From NCBI RefSeq assembly GCF_016106035.1, contig NZ_JADKPZ010000004.1, positions 85,802-149,801 on the forward strand: a stretch of 64,000 nt of DNA, given 5' to 3'. The notes under the pieces were generated by a model, which was given only the letters and a program-made list of their open reading frames with translations, did not search any database and had not been told where the DNA came from. This document shows, in pieces, positions 56,437 to 64,000 of this stretch. Within the stretch, counting starts at the first letter, position 1. Every line of letters begins with the position of its first letter. The DNA is from Arcobacter vandammei. GTDB lineage: Bacteria > Campylobacterota > Campylobacteria > Campylobacterales > Arcobacteraceae. A program made the translations under genes and the position numbers.

Positions 56437-56832
56437 TCAATAAACTTCATAACTTTTTGTAACCAATCCACTATCTTTTATCTTTGTGCAAATTGATGAA
56501 ATTTTTGTTGTATCAACCTTTAAATCTATTGTGATTGGAGTTTTTGTTTTATTTACTTCCAAAGATAAACAAGCATTTTTATCACTTAATTTTAAATCTT
56601 CAATATTCCAATTTGTATCTGAAATATTCATAGCATCACTAATTTTATCAATTTTATTATTTAACAAATAATAAGATTGAATAGAGTTTATAGCTGTATT
56701 TACATCTCTTTTTATAGTTGAGGCTAAAGCACTATCTTTTGTATCCATAAATCTAGGAACTGCAAAAGCAACAATAATTCCCAAAATAACAATAGCAAAA
56801 ATCAACTCAAGCAAAGAAAAAGCACTTTTCAT
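56437..56832 (-). CDS. Type IV pilin/pseudopilin-like protein
   Basis: A 131-residue protein with a prepilin leader and hydrophobic N-terminal helix: FSLLELIFAIVILGIIVAFAVPRF, with the conserved glutamate five residues after the cleavage point; the residue before the cut is alanine instead of the usual glycine. A short globular domain follows, with two cysteines (NACLSLE and SSICTK). It is a likely minor pilin or type II secretion pseudopilin. Its ribosome site lies in the 3' arm of the upstream hairpin. Confidence 0.8.
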   Translation of the reverse strand: MKSAFSLLELIFAIVILGIIVAFAVPRFMDTKDSALASTIKRDVNTAINSIQSYYLLNNKIDKISDAMNISDTNWNIEDLKLSDKNACLSLEVNKTKTPITIDLKVDTTKISSICTKIKDSGLVTKSYEVY

Positions 56833-56836
56833 AGAA

Positions 56837-56862
56837 AATCTCCTAAAATAATTTAGGAGATT
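56837..56862 (-). terminator. dnaB terminator overlapping the pseudopilin ribosome site
   Basis: On the minus strand AATCTCCTAAA pairs with TTTAGGAGATT and TTTTC follows. The 3' arm contains AGGAGA, the ribosome site of the pseudopilin gene that starts 5 bases later. Confidence 0.75.
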
Positions 56863-56895
56863 ATAAATTTTTATAACTTAAAATAATATAACTAA

Positions 56896-58341
56896 TTATA
56901 ATATATCTGGAATATCTATATTTGCCTCTTTTTCTACATCAGCAATTGTTTCAAAAACCACTTCAATTGGAGCTTGTCCTCCAAAATCATTCTCTTTATC
57001 TACAAATTTTGTAAGGTTTTTATGAAAATCAAGTTTAACTGTACCAATTGGTCCGTTTCTTTGTTTTCCAATAATTATTTCAGCCTCTTCTATTGGTTTA
57101 TCTTGAAATTTTGACTTATAATCTTCGCCTTTATCCTTTGCCTCTTTCTCTTTTCTAGCTTCATCTCTTTGTTTATAAACATCGTCTCTATAAACAAACA
57201 TTATAATATCAGCATCTTGTTCAATAGCTCCAGATTCTCTTAAATCACTTAGCATGGGTCTTTTATCTGGACGATTTTCCAGTCCCCTATTTAGCTGTGA
57301 AAGTGCAACGATTGGAATTTTAAGCTCTCTTGCCAACATTTTAAGACCTCTACTTATATCTGAAACCTCTTGATGTCTATCTTTGTTTCCTAATCCTTGC
57401 ATTAGCTGAAGATAATCTATTATTACTAAACTTATTTTATTATCTTCATTTTGTGCTAATTTTCTCACTCTTGCTCGAAGTTGATTAATATTTATACTTC
57501 CACCATCATCAACAAAAAGTTTTTTTGTATTTAGCTGTCCAAAAGCATCACTTAATTTTGACCACTCTTGATCATTCATATCACCTTTTCTTAAATTTTG
57601 TAGTGGAATTGATGTTTTTGCTGCTAACATTCTTAACATAAGTTGTTCTGCTGGCATCTCTAAAGAGAAAAATATAACACCTTTATCTCTTTCTATATTT
57701 TTAAGTGCCATATTTAAAACTATTGCGGTTTTTCCCATAGCTGGACGTGCTGCAATGATTACTAAATCACCTTCATTAAAACCTGTTGTTCTTTTATCAA
57801 GTGAGTCAAAACCTGTTGTTTGTCCTATTAAATACTTATTACCAAGTTTTTTCATCTTTTCAATATATGCTAAAGTATCGCCTGTAACTGTTTGCATATC
57901 TTTAAGTTCACTTGTTGCACTATTTGTAGAGATTTTATAAAGCTCTCCTTGAATAGTATCAAGGGCTTCATTTGCACTTACTTGCTCTTCAATAGCAACT
58001 TTTTTAATAGTTGTAGCTAAAGTTGCAAGTTCTCTTTTTACAGAAGCATCTTTTATCTCTTTTACATAAGCACTTGTGTTTGTAATAGGGTTTGCACTTA
58101 GAATTTCGAGTAAAACTGAATCATCAATATCTTTTGAATTAATCTTATTTCTAATAAAATCTTCATCAATTGGCATATCATCTTCGTGAAGTTTTACCAT
58201 AGCTTCAAAAATAGCTTTATGTGCAGGAAGATAGAAATCTTTTGGTTTTAAAATTCCTAAAATATCCTCAAGCTCTTCAGGATTAAAAAATATTGAGCTT
58301 AGAACAGCTCTTTCAATATTTATGCTATAAATACTATCCAT
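56896..58341 (-). CDS. dnaB: Replicative DNA helicase
   Basis: A 481-residue hexameric helicase. The N-terminal helical domain (AVLSSIFFNPEEL) binds primase. The RecA core contains Walker A in IIAARPAMGKTAIVL near residue 200, Walker B LVIIDYLQLM, and DLRESGAIEQDADIIMF. No intein is present. It shares a start/stop boundary with ispG upstream (the ispG stop overlaps its ATG). Confidence 0.96.
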   Translation of the reverse strand: MDSIYSINIERAVLSSIFFNPEELEDILGILKPKDFYLPAHKAIFEAMVKLHEDDMPIDEDFIRNKINSKDIDDSVLLEILSANPITNTSAYVKEIKDASVKRELATLATTIKKVAIEEQVSANEALDTIQGELYKISTNSATSELKDMQTVTGDTLAYIEKMKKLGNKYLIGQTTGFDSLDKRTTGFNEGDLVIIAARPAMGKTAIVLNMALKNIERDKGVIFFSLEMPAEQLMLRMLAAKTSIPLQNLRKGDMNDQEWSKLSDAFGQLNTKKLFVDDGGSININQLRARVRKLAQNEDNKISLVIIDYLQLMQGLGNKDRHQEVSDISRGLKMLARELKIPIVALSQLNRGLENRPDKRPMLSDLRESGAIEQDADIIMFVYRDDVYKQRDEARKEKEAKDKGEDYKSKFQDKPIEEAEIIIGKQRNGPIGTVKLDFHKNLTKFVDKENDFGGQAPIEVVFETIADVEKEANIDIPDIL

Positions 58342-59420
58342 TATGCTTTTCTTTTTGCTTCAAATTCAACTTCTTCAACAAATTTATTTATAAGTTCATC
58401 ACCACTTAATTTTGCAATTATTTCACCTTTTTTCATAACAAGCCCACTTCCTTTTCCAAAAGCAATTGCAACATCAGCAGCTTTTGCTTCTCCAATTGCA
58501 TTTACAACACAACCCATAACAGAAACATCAAGTGGTGTTTTTATATGAGAAGTTCTTTTTTCAATCTCAGCAACTGCACTTACTAAATCAGCCTCTATTC
58601 TTCCACAAGTTGGACAAGATATAATATTTAAGCCCTCTTTTGAAATACCTAAATCTTTTAAGATAGCCCTTCCCACTTTTATCTCTTCTTCAAGTTCTCC
58701 TGTCATTGAAACTCTTAAAGTATCTCCTATTCCATCAAGAAGTAGGCTTCCTAGAGCAATAGATGATTTTATAGTAGAGTGAAATTGTGTTCCAGCTTCA
58801 GTTACTCCCAAATGAAATGGATAATCATTCATAGGTCTTAAGAGTCTATAAGCTTCAACAGTTCTTTGAACATCAGAGGCTTTTAGAGATACTTTTATAT
58901 CTGTAAATCCTAAATCTTCTAAAAATTTAATATTATAATCAGCACTTGCAACCATACCTTTTGGTGTTTGTCCATATTTATCCTCAAACTCTTTTTCCAA
59001 ACTACCACAATTTACCCCAATTCTTATTGGAAGATTTCTAGCCTGACAAGCTTTTACAACCTCTTTTACTCTATTTTTTTCTCCAATATTTCCAGGATTA
59101 ATTCTAATACAATCAACTACCTCAGCAGCAATAAGTGCTAATTTATAGTGAAAGTGAATATCTGCAACTATAGGTAAATCTACTTGTTTTTTTATCTCTT
59201 TTAAAGCATTTGCATCTTCAAGATGTGGAACAGCAACTCTTACAATATCTGCACCAGCAAAATGAAGTTTTCTTATTTGCTCAACTGTAGCTTCTACATC
59301 TGATGTTTTTGTAAATGTCATTGATTGAACACTTATTGGTGCATCACCACCTATTAGGACATTTCCTACTTTTATCTGTTTTGTTGGGTATCTTTTAATC
59401 ATAAGTGGGATTTTATCCAA
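58341..59420 (-). CDS. ispG: 4-hydroxy-3-methylbut-2-en-1-yl diphosphate synthase
   Basis: A 359-residue iron-sulfur enzyme of the non-mevalonate isoprenoid pathway. The TIM barrel starts at [13 protein letters not shown]. The [4Fe-4S] cysteines are in ISCPTCGR and [12 protein letters not shown]. The stop overlaps the dnaB start codon, so the two are co-transcribed; the kinase gene starts divergently. Confidence 0.95.
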   Translation of the reverse strand: MDKIPLMIKRYPTKQIKVGNVLIGGDAPISVQSMTFTKTSDVEATVEQIRKLHFAGADIVRVAVPHLEDANALKEIKKQVDLPIVADIHFHYKLALIAAEVVDCIRINPGNIGEKNRVKEVVKACQARNLPIRIGVNCGSLEKEFEDKYGQTPKGMVASADYNIKFLEDLGFTDIKVSLKASDVQRTVEAYRLLRPMNDYPFHLGVTEAGTQFHSTIKSSIALGSLLLDGIGDTLRVSMTGELEEEIKVGRAILKDLGISKEGLNIISCPTCGRIEADLVSAVAEIEKRTSHIKTPLDVSVMGCVVNAIGEAKAADVAIAFGKGSGLVMKKGEIIAKLSGDELINKFVEEVEFEAKRKA

Positions 59421-59511
59421 AATTGATTAAATTAAAGTGAAGTTTAATTTTATAAAAGATATTATTTTTTATAATAATTGTATAATTACTTTATACACAA
59501 AAGGGGAAGTA

Positions 59512-61584
59512 TTGGCTATTAATAGAAATTTTCTAATTATTATTTTTGTTTTTACTATAATTTCTTCTTTAATAACTTTTATAACTTATAATAGTATATC
59601 AAAAAAACAAAAAGAGCTTTTAGAAAATATTTATCAAACAACTTATAAAAATATAAATGAAAAAGTAAGTAGTCTAATTAGCGATAAATCAAATACATCT
59701 TTAGCAATTGCAATTTCATTATCAAAGGATGAAAATCTATATAATCACTTTAGAAATAAAGATTATGATAAGCTTAACTACAAAAATATAGCTAAACTTA
59801 TAGAAGATAATTCAAAATATAAAAATATTTGGATTCAAATTTTAGATAAAAATAGAAATAGCTTATATCGTTCTTGGACAGATATTAGAGATGGAGTTCA
59901 ATTTAGAGATGATTTACAAAATCAAAATGTACTAAGAAAAATATCAACTTCAATAAGTATTGGGCTTTTTAATATAGGTATAAAAGCTAGAACTCCAATT
60001 TTAGATGATAATAATGAACTTTTTGGAGCTTTAGAAGTAGTTACACACTTTGACTCTATTTCTGAAGATTTAGAAAAAGACAATTTAGAACCTATTATAA
60101 TTGCAGAAAAAAGATTTAGAAAAAATTTAAAATATCCTTTATTATCAAGTACTTTTATAGATGATTATCATATTGCAAATGGAAATGCAAATAAAGAGCT
60201 ATGCAAATATTTAGAAGATAATGGTATTGAGAAATATGTAAATATTGATACTTATTTAGTAGAAAATGGCTACTTAATAGCAAACTATCACCTTTTAAAT
60301 GAAAAAAATGAAAAAATCGGTTCAATTTTAAACTTTTATGATTTAAATAATATAGATTCTAAATATATAAATTCTATTAAAAAACAAGATATTTTAACAA
60401 TATTAATAATCTTAATAACAATCTTATTCCTATTTATTATATATTTTTACACAAAATACACAAATAGCATAAAATCTCAAGAGAAGAAGAATAGATTAAT
60501 ACTTGATACACAATCTAGTATTGTAATTATTACAAATGGTAAAGAGATAATTGACTCAAATAAAAAACTACTTGAGTTCTTCAAAATGTGTAAATCTTTA
60601 AAAGAGTTCAAAGATAGATATATGTGTATTTGCAAAAAGTTTGTTGATATGAATAGAGAAGATTACCTTTTAGATATTGATTATAGTGGTAGAAATTGGG
60701 CTCAACATGCTTTAAATAATCAAGATATAGATTTTAAAGTTGCTATGTACGATAACAATAAAAGTTTAAAACATTTTTCTGTAAAAGTTAGTCAAATTGA
60801 AGATAACAATTTAATAATAGCAACATTTACAGATATTTCTCAAGATATTTTTAAAACTGAAAAAGAGAAAAATGAGCAAAGATTTATATTCCAACAAGCA
60901 AAATTAAATGCTATAAAAAATACTTTAAATAATATCGCTCACCAATGGAGACAACCTTTAAGTGTTATAAGTACACTTTCAAGTGGAATTAAACTCAAAA
61001 AAGATTTAAATATTTTAAGTGATAATGAACTCAATAAATCTTGTGACACAATAGTTTTTAATACAGTAAAATTATCAAATACAATAGAAAATTTCACAAA
61101 TTTCTTTATAAAAGATGAAAGAAATAGTGTTTCAGTTGTTGAATCAATAAATGAAATAATAGAATTTTTAGATTCAATTTTTGATAAGAATAAAATAATT
61201 TGTAAATTTGAACACTCAAACGATATTCTTTTAGATTGTGATAGCAACAGTTTTTCAGAAGTTATTTTAAATATTTTTGATAACTCAATCTCAGCTTTAA
61301 TAGAAAATTCAAAAGAGCAAGAAAGATACATTTTAATAACTTTAGATGATAAAACACTAAATATAATTGACAGCGGAAAAGGGATAGATGAAGAGATTAT
61401 CTCAAAAGTTTATGAGCCATATTTCACTACAAAACATCAATCTTTTGGAGTTGGATTAGGGCTTTATGTTGTTGAAGAGTTTTTTACAAATACTTTAAAC
61501 AAAAAAATAGAGCTAAAAAATGAAGAATTTGTTTATGAAAACAAAAAGTTAAAGGGATTAAAATTCACAATCTACTTTAATTAA
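59512..61584 (+). CDS. Sensor histidine kinase with extracytoplasmic double-Cache-like domain
   Basis: A 690-residue kinase. TTG at 59512 is chosen because GGGGAAG precedes it; an earlier GTG at 59437 has no such site. Two membrane helices (about 8-28 and 300-320) frame a large periplasmic domain with LIEDNSKYKNIWIQILDKN and SIGLFNIGIKARTPI, which resembles Cache sensing domains. A PAS-like segment near residues 335-450 leads to [15 protein letters not shown] (phosphohistidine), then N-box NIFDNSISAL, DSGKGI and GVGLGLYVV. No response regulator is adjacent. Confidence 0.9.
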   Translation: MAINRNFLIIIFVFTIISSLITFITYNSISKKQKELLENIYQTTYKNINEKVSSLISDKSNTSLAIAISLSKDENLYNHFRNKDYDKLNYKNIAKLIEDNSKYKNIWIQILDKNRNSLYRSWTDIRDGVQFRDDLQNQNVLRKISTSISIGLFNIGIKARTPILDDNNELFGALEVVTHFDSISEDLEKDNLEPIIIAEKRFRKNLKYPLLSSTFIDDYHIANGNANKELCKYLEDNGIEKYVNIDTYLVENGYLIANYHLLNEKNEKIGSILNFYDLNNIDSKYINSIKKQDILTILIILITILFLFIIYFYTKYTNSIKSQEKKNRLILDTQSSIVIITNGKEIIDSNKKLLEFFKMCKSLKEFKDRYMCICKKFVDMNREDYLLDIDYSGRNWAQHALNNQDIDFKVAMYDNNKSLKHFSVKVSQIEDNNLIIATFTDISQDIFKTEKEKNEQRFIFQQAKLNAIKNTLNNIAHQWRQPLSVISTLSSGIKLKKDLNILSDNELNKSCDTIVFNTVKLSNTIENFTNFFIKDERNSVSVVESINEIIEFLDSIFDKNKIICKFEHSNDILLDCDSNSFSEVILNIFDNSISALIENSKEQERYILITLDDKTLNIIDSGKGIDEEIISKVYEPYFTTKHQSFGVGLGLYVVEEFFTNTLNKKIELKNEEFVYENKKLKGLKFTIYFN

Positions 61585-61641
61585 ACTTTTATTTTGATAT
61601 TTTTAGATAAAATTGCCCAGATTTAGAATAAAAGGAATTTG

Positions 61642-62343
61642 ATGCAAGATTTTTCGTTATTTGATTTAATAATTATTGCAATTACATTATTACTTGGACT
61701 AAAAGGTCTTTTTAGAGGTTTTATCAAGGAAGTTTTTGGACTTTTAGGTATTGTTGGTGCTATATTTGTAGCTTCAAGAATATCTAAAGAGCTAGGAGAT
61801 TTAATAGCTCCTATTTTAGTTTTAGAAAACGAAGCTACTATTAAATTAATTGGTTTTGTTGCTGCATTAGTAATTGTTTGGCTGATTATTTATAGTGCTG
61901 GAGTTGTTGTTAGCAAAATATTTAGTGCAAGTGGTTTAGGTGCAATAGATAGAATTTTTGGATTTATTTTTGGTGCTTTAAAAATATTTTTAATATTTGC
62001 AGTTATCGCTTATGCCTTATATCAAGTTGCTTCATTTAAAAAAGTTATTGATGAGAAATTTGAAAACTCTATGGTTATGCCTCATTTATTAAGTGTTGGT
62101 TCATATATTATAAAACTTGACACAACAGCTTTAACTCAAAAATTAGACAAAGCAGTTGATACAGTAAAACCAAGTGAAATGATTGATGATGCTAAGAAAT
62201 CAATAGAAGAAAATATAAATGAAACACAAAAAGCAGTTGAAGATAATATAAAAGAGCAAGTTACAGATAGTTTAGAAGAAAAATTTAAAGATGTAACACA
62301 AGAACTTTCAAATCAGAAAACAGAAGATACAAAAGAGAATTAA
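61642..62343 (+). CDS. CvpA-family membrane protein
   Basis: A 233-residue protein with four hydrophobic segments in the first 140 residues ([22 protein letters not shown], then [10 protein letters not shown] and [17 protein letters not shown]), typical of CvpA. The last 90 residues are charged and helical with N/E/K heptads and look like a coiled coil. In E. coli cvpA is needed for colicin V production; the general role is membrane-related and unclear. ATG 61642 follows AAGGA; it starts 12 bases before lysS ends its leader. Confidence 0.85.
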   Translation: MQDFSLFDLIIIAITLLLGLKGLFRGFIKEVFGLLGIVGAIFVASRISKELGDLIAPILVLENEATIKLIGFVAALVIVWLIIYSAGVVVSKIFSASGLGAIDRIFGFIFGALKIFLIFAVIAYALYQVASFKKVIDEKFENSMVMPHLLSVGSYIIKLDTTALTQKLDKAVDTVKPSEMIDDAKKSIEENINETQKAVEDNIKEQVTDSLEEKFKDVTQELSNQKTEDTKEN

Positions 62344-62354
62344 AAGGATTTAAA

Positions 62355-63878
62355 TTGTTTGAAAACAAATATATACAACAAAGAATAGAAAAAGCACAAA
62401 GCTTAAGAGATTTAGGAATAAATCCTTATGCAAACGATAGCCAAAGAGATTTAACTATAAAAGAGTATTTAGAAAAAAATGAAGATATTTTTAACTTAGA
62501 AACTAAAAGAGATGAAAGTAGAAATTTCACAATAGCTGGAAGAATTAAGTTTTTTAGACTTATGGGGAAAGCCTCTTTTTTAAAGATTGAAGATGAGAGC
62601 GGAATGCTTCAAGTTTATGTAGCAAGAGATAATCTAGTTGAAAATTTCTATAATGATATTTTTAAAAAATTTGTAGAAGTTGGAGATATTATTGAAGTTT
62701 CTGGATACCCTTTTGTAACAGGACAAGGTGAACTTTCACTTCATGTTGATAACTTAAAAATTCTTACAAAAGCCATCTCTCCACTTCCTGAAAAATTCCA
62801 CGGGATTGTTGATAAAGAGCTAAGATATAGACAAAGATATTTAGATTTAATAATGAACTCTGATGTTAGAAAAACTTTCCATACAAGAAGTAAAGTTATT
62901 AGTCTTACAAGAAGATTTTTTGAAGATAAAGGTTTCTTAGAGGTTGAAACTCCTATGATGCACCCAATTGCAGGAGGGGCTAATGCAAAACCTTTTGTAA
63001 CTCATCACAATGCTTTAGGTGTTGATAGATTTTTAAGAATTGCACCTGAACTGTATTTAAAAAGATTAATTGTAGGTGGATTTGAAGCTGTTTTTGAGAT
63101 AAATAGAAACTTTAGAAATGAAGGAATGGATGCAACTCATAACCCTGAATTTACATCTATTGAGTTTTACTGGGCATATAAAACTTATAAAGATTTGATT
63201 GCTTTAACAAAAGAGTATTTTGAATATCTATTTAAAAATTTAAATCTTCCAACAACTCTTCCTTATGGCGATTTAGAAGTTGATTTTACAAAATTTACTG
63301 AAATTCCTTTAATAGAGTCTTTATATAAAATTGGTGGAGTTCCACAAGATATAGTTGAAGATAAAGCAAAAATTTTAGAGTTTTTAAGAGCAAATAAACT
63401 TGAAGCAAAAGAGAGTATGAATTTAGGACAACTTCAAGGAGAGCTTTTTGATGAGTTTGTAGAGAGTAAACTTATAAATCCAACATTTATTACAGAGTAT
63501 CCAGTTGAAATTTCACCACTTGCAAGAAGAAGTGATACAAAATCTCATCTTACAGATAGATTTGAGTTATTTATCGCAGGGCGAGAGATTGCAAATGCCT
63601 TTAGTGAGTTAAATGATCCACTTGATCAATTAAGTAGATTTGAAGGACAAATGGAAGCAAAAGATAGTGGTGATGATGAAGCACACGAAATGGATGAAGA
63701 TTTTGTAAATGCACTATCTTATGGTATGGCTCCAACAGCAGGGCAAGGAATAGGAATTGATAGACTTGTAATGATGCTTACAAATGAACACTCTATTAGA
63801 GATGTTTTACTTTTCCCTGCAATGAAACCTGTAAAACAAGATTTTGATTTACTTTTAGATGAAAATACTGAAAAATAA
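62355..63878 (+). CDS. lysS: Lysyl-tRNA synthetase (class II)
   Basis: A 507-residue synthetase. The N-terminal OB-fold anticodon domain (about 55-150) is followed by class II motifs: motif 1 near [15 protein letters not shown], motif 2 [18 protein letters not shown] and motif 3 [13 protein letters not shown]. The start is TTG at 62355 with AAGGA eight bases upstream. It lies 11 bases after cvpA and 12 bases before glyA. Confidence 0.97.
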   Translation: MFENKYIQQRIEKAQSLRDLGINPYANDSQRDLTIKEYLEKNEDIFNLETKRDESRNFTIAGRIKFFRLMGKASFLKIEDESGMLQVYVARDNLVENFYNDIFKKFVEVGDIIEVSGYPFVTGQGELSLHVDNLKILTKAISPLPEKFHGIVDKELRYRQRYLDLIMNSDVRKTFHTRSKVISLTRRFFEDKGFLEVETPMMHPIAGGANAKPFVTHHNALGVDRFLRIAPELYLKRLIVGGFEAVFEINRNFRNEGMDATHNPEFTSIEFYWAYKTYKDLIALTKEYFEYLFKNLNLPTTLPYGDLEVDFTKFTEIPLIESLYKIGGVPQDIVEDKAKILEFLRANKLEAKESMNLGQLQGELFDEFVESKLINPTFITEYPVEISPLARRSDTKSHLTDRFELFIAGREIANAFSELNDPLDQLSRFEGQMEAKDSGDDEAHEMDEDFVNALSYGMAPTAGQGIGIDRLVMMLTNEHSIRDVLLFPAMKPVKQDFDLLLDENTEK

Positions 63879-63890
63879 AAAGGAAAAGCG

Positions 63891-64000
63891 ATGAACTACA
63901 TAACAAAAGATAATTTGAAAACAGCTGATATTGAGGTATTTGATATTGTTGAAGCAGAGCTTGTAAGACAAACAACTCACCTTGAGATGATTGCTAGTGA
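63891..64000 (+). CDS. glyA: Serine hydroxymethyltransferase (partial, N-terminus)
   Basis: The frame opens at ATG 63891 behind AAGGAAAAGCG and runs off the window. The 36 visible residues end with [14 protein letters not shown], matching the 'E..RQ...LELIASEN' start of GlyA, which converts serine to glycine with tetrahydrofolate. The order lysS-glyA is common in Campylobacterota. Confidence 0.9.
   Translation, partial: MNYITKDNLKTADIEVFDIVEAELVRQTTHLEMIAS

Overview
The window is AT-rich and its gene content points to a member of Campylobacterota, most likely Arcobacteraceae (Aliarcobacter/Arcobacter). The pointers are a Wolinella/Campylobacter-type periplasmic formate dehydrogenase with selenocysteine, a complete selenocysteine pathway (selA, selB, selD, tRNA-Sec), a flavocytochrome c sulfide dehydrogenase pair, two HQWRQP-type histidine kinases, a periplasmic ATP-dependent DNA ligase, and frequent TTG starts behind good Shine-Dalgarno sequences. 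The taxonomic call is inferred from gene content; no rRNA gene is present.

Layout. 1-11.2 kb: the N-terminus of a LapA-like adhesin runs off the left edge. It is followed by an AAA-ATPase-like/PD-(D/E)XK gene between two hairpin-bearing direct repeats, the cstA-ybdD carbon-starvation pair, and a type I secretion operon (TolC-OmpA fusion, LapB-like ABC transporter, HlyD-like adaptor, LuxR-type regulator) that probably exports the adhesin. 11.2-15.1 kb: a PepSY/DUF4198 pair behind a Fur-box-like site, and fccAB. 15.1-28.6 kb: a formate dehydrogenase locus (moeA, a degenerate cysteine-desulfurase-like gene, fdhD, fdhC, fdhB, Sec-containing fdhA, a small Tat protein, a TorD-like chaperone, a polyferredoxin), with a divergent binding protein-kinase-regulator system. 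28.6-32.9 kb: a MerP/MerT/transglutaminase operon, selD and two Sel1-repeat genes.

33.0-41.6 kb is a defence cluster on the minus strand: hsdR, a gene fusing a Mrr-like nuclease to a STAND-type NTPase, hsdM, an Abi-like HEPN gene and hsdS. It contains two unexplained structured elements. One is a tandem array of roughly 40-bp palindromic units upstream of hsdM. The other is an 80-90-bp hairpin repeat duplicated on both sides of the HEPN gene. The cluster ends beside tRNA-Sec.

41.7-50.3 kb: selA, selB, a small UvrD-like helicase and three poorly characterised genes, two of them exported. 50.3-51.6 kb: four tRNAs (Gln, Tyr, Phe, Leu) and a Mrr-like nuclease gene. 51.6-64 kb is mostly housekeeping: pepA, dedA, trpB, apt, a periplasmic DNA ligase, a pseudopilin, dnaB, ispG, a sensor kinase, cvpA, lysS and the start of glyA.

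How it fits together: SelD, SelA, SelB and tRNA-Sec insert selenocysteine at the TGA in fdhA (22013-22015). MoeA and FdhD, perhaps with the desulfurase-like protein, prepare the molybdenum cofactor. The TorD-like chaperone and Tat signals deliver FdhA to the periplasm, and FdhB/FdhC pass electrons to the membrane. All functional assignments are from reading motifs; no database search was possible.
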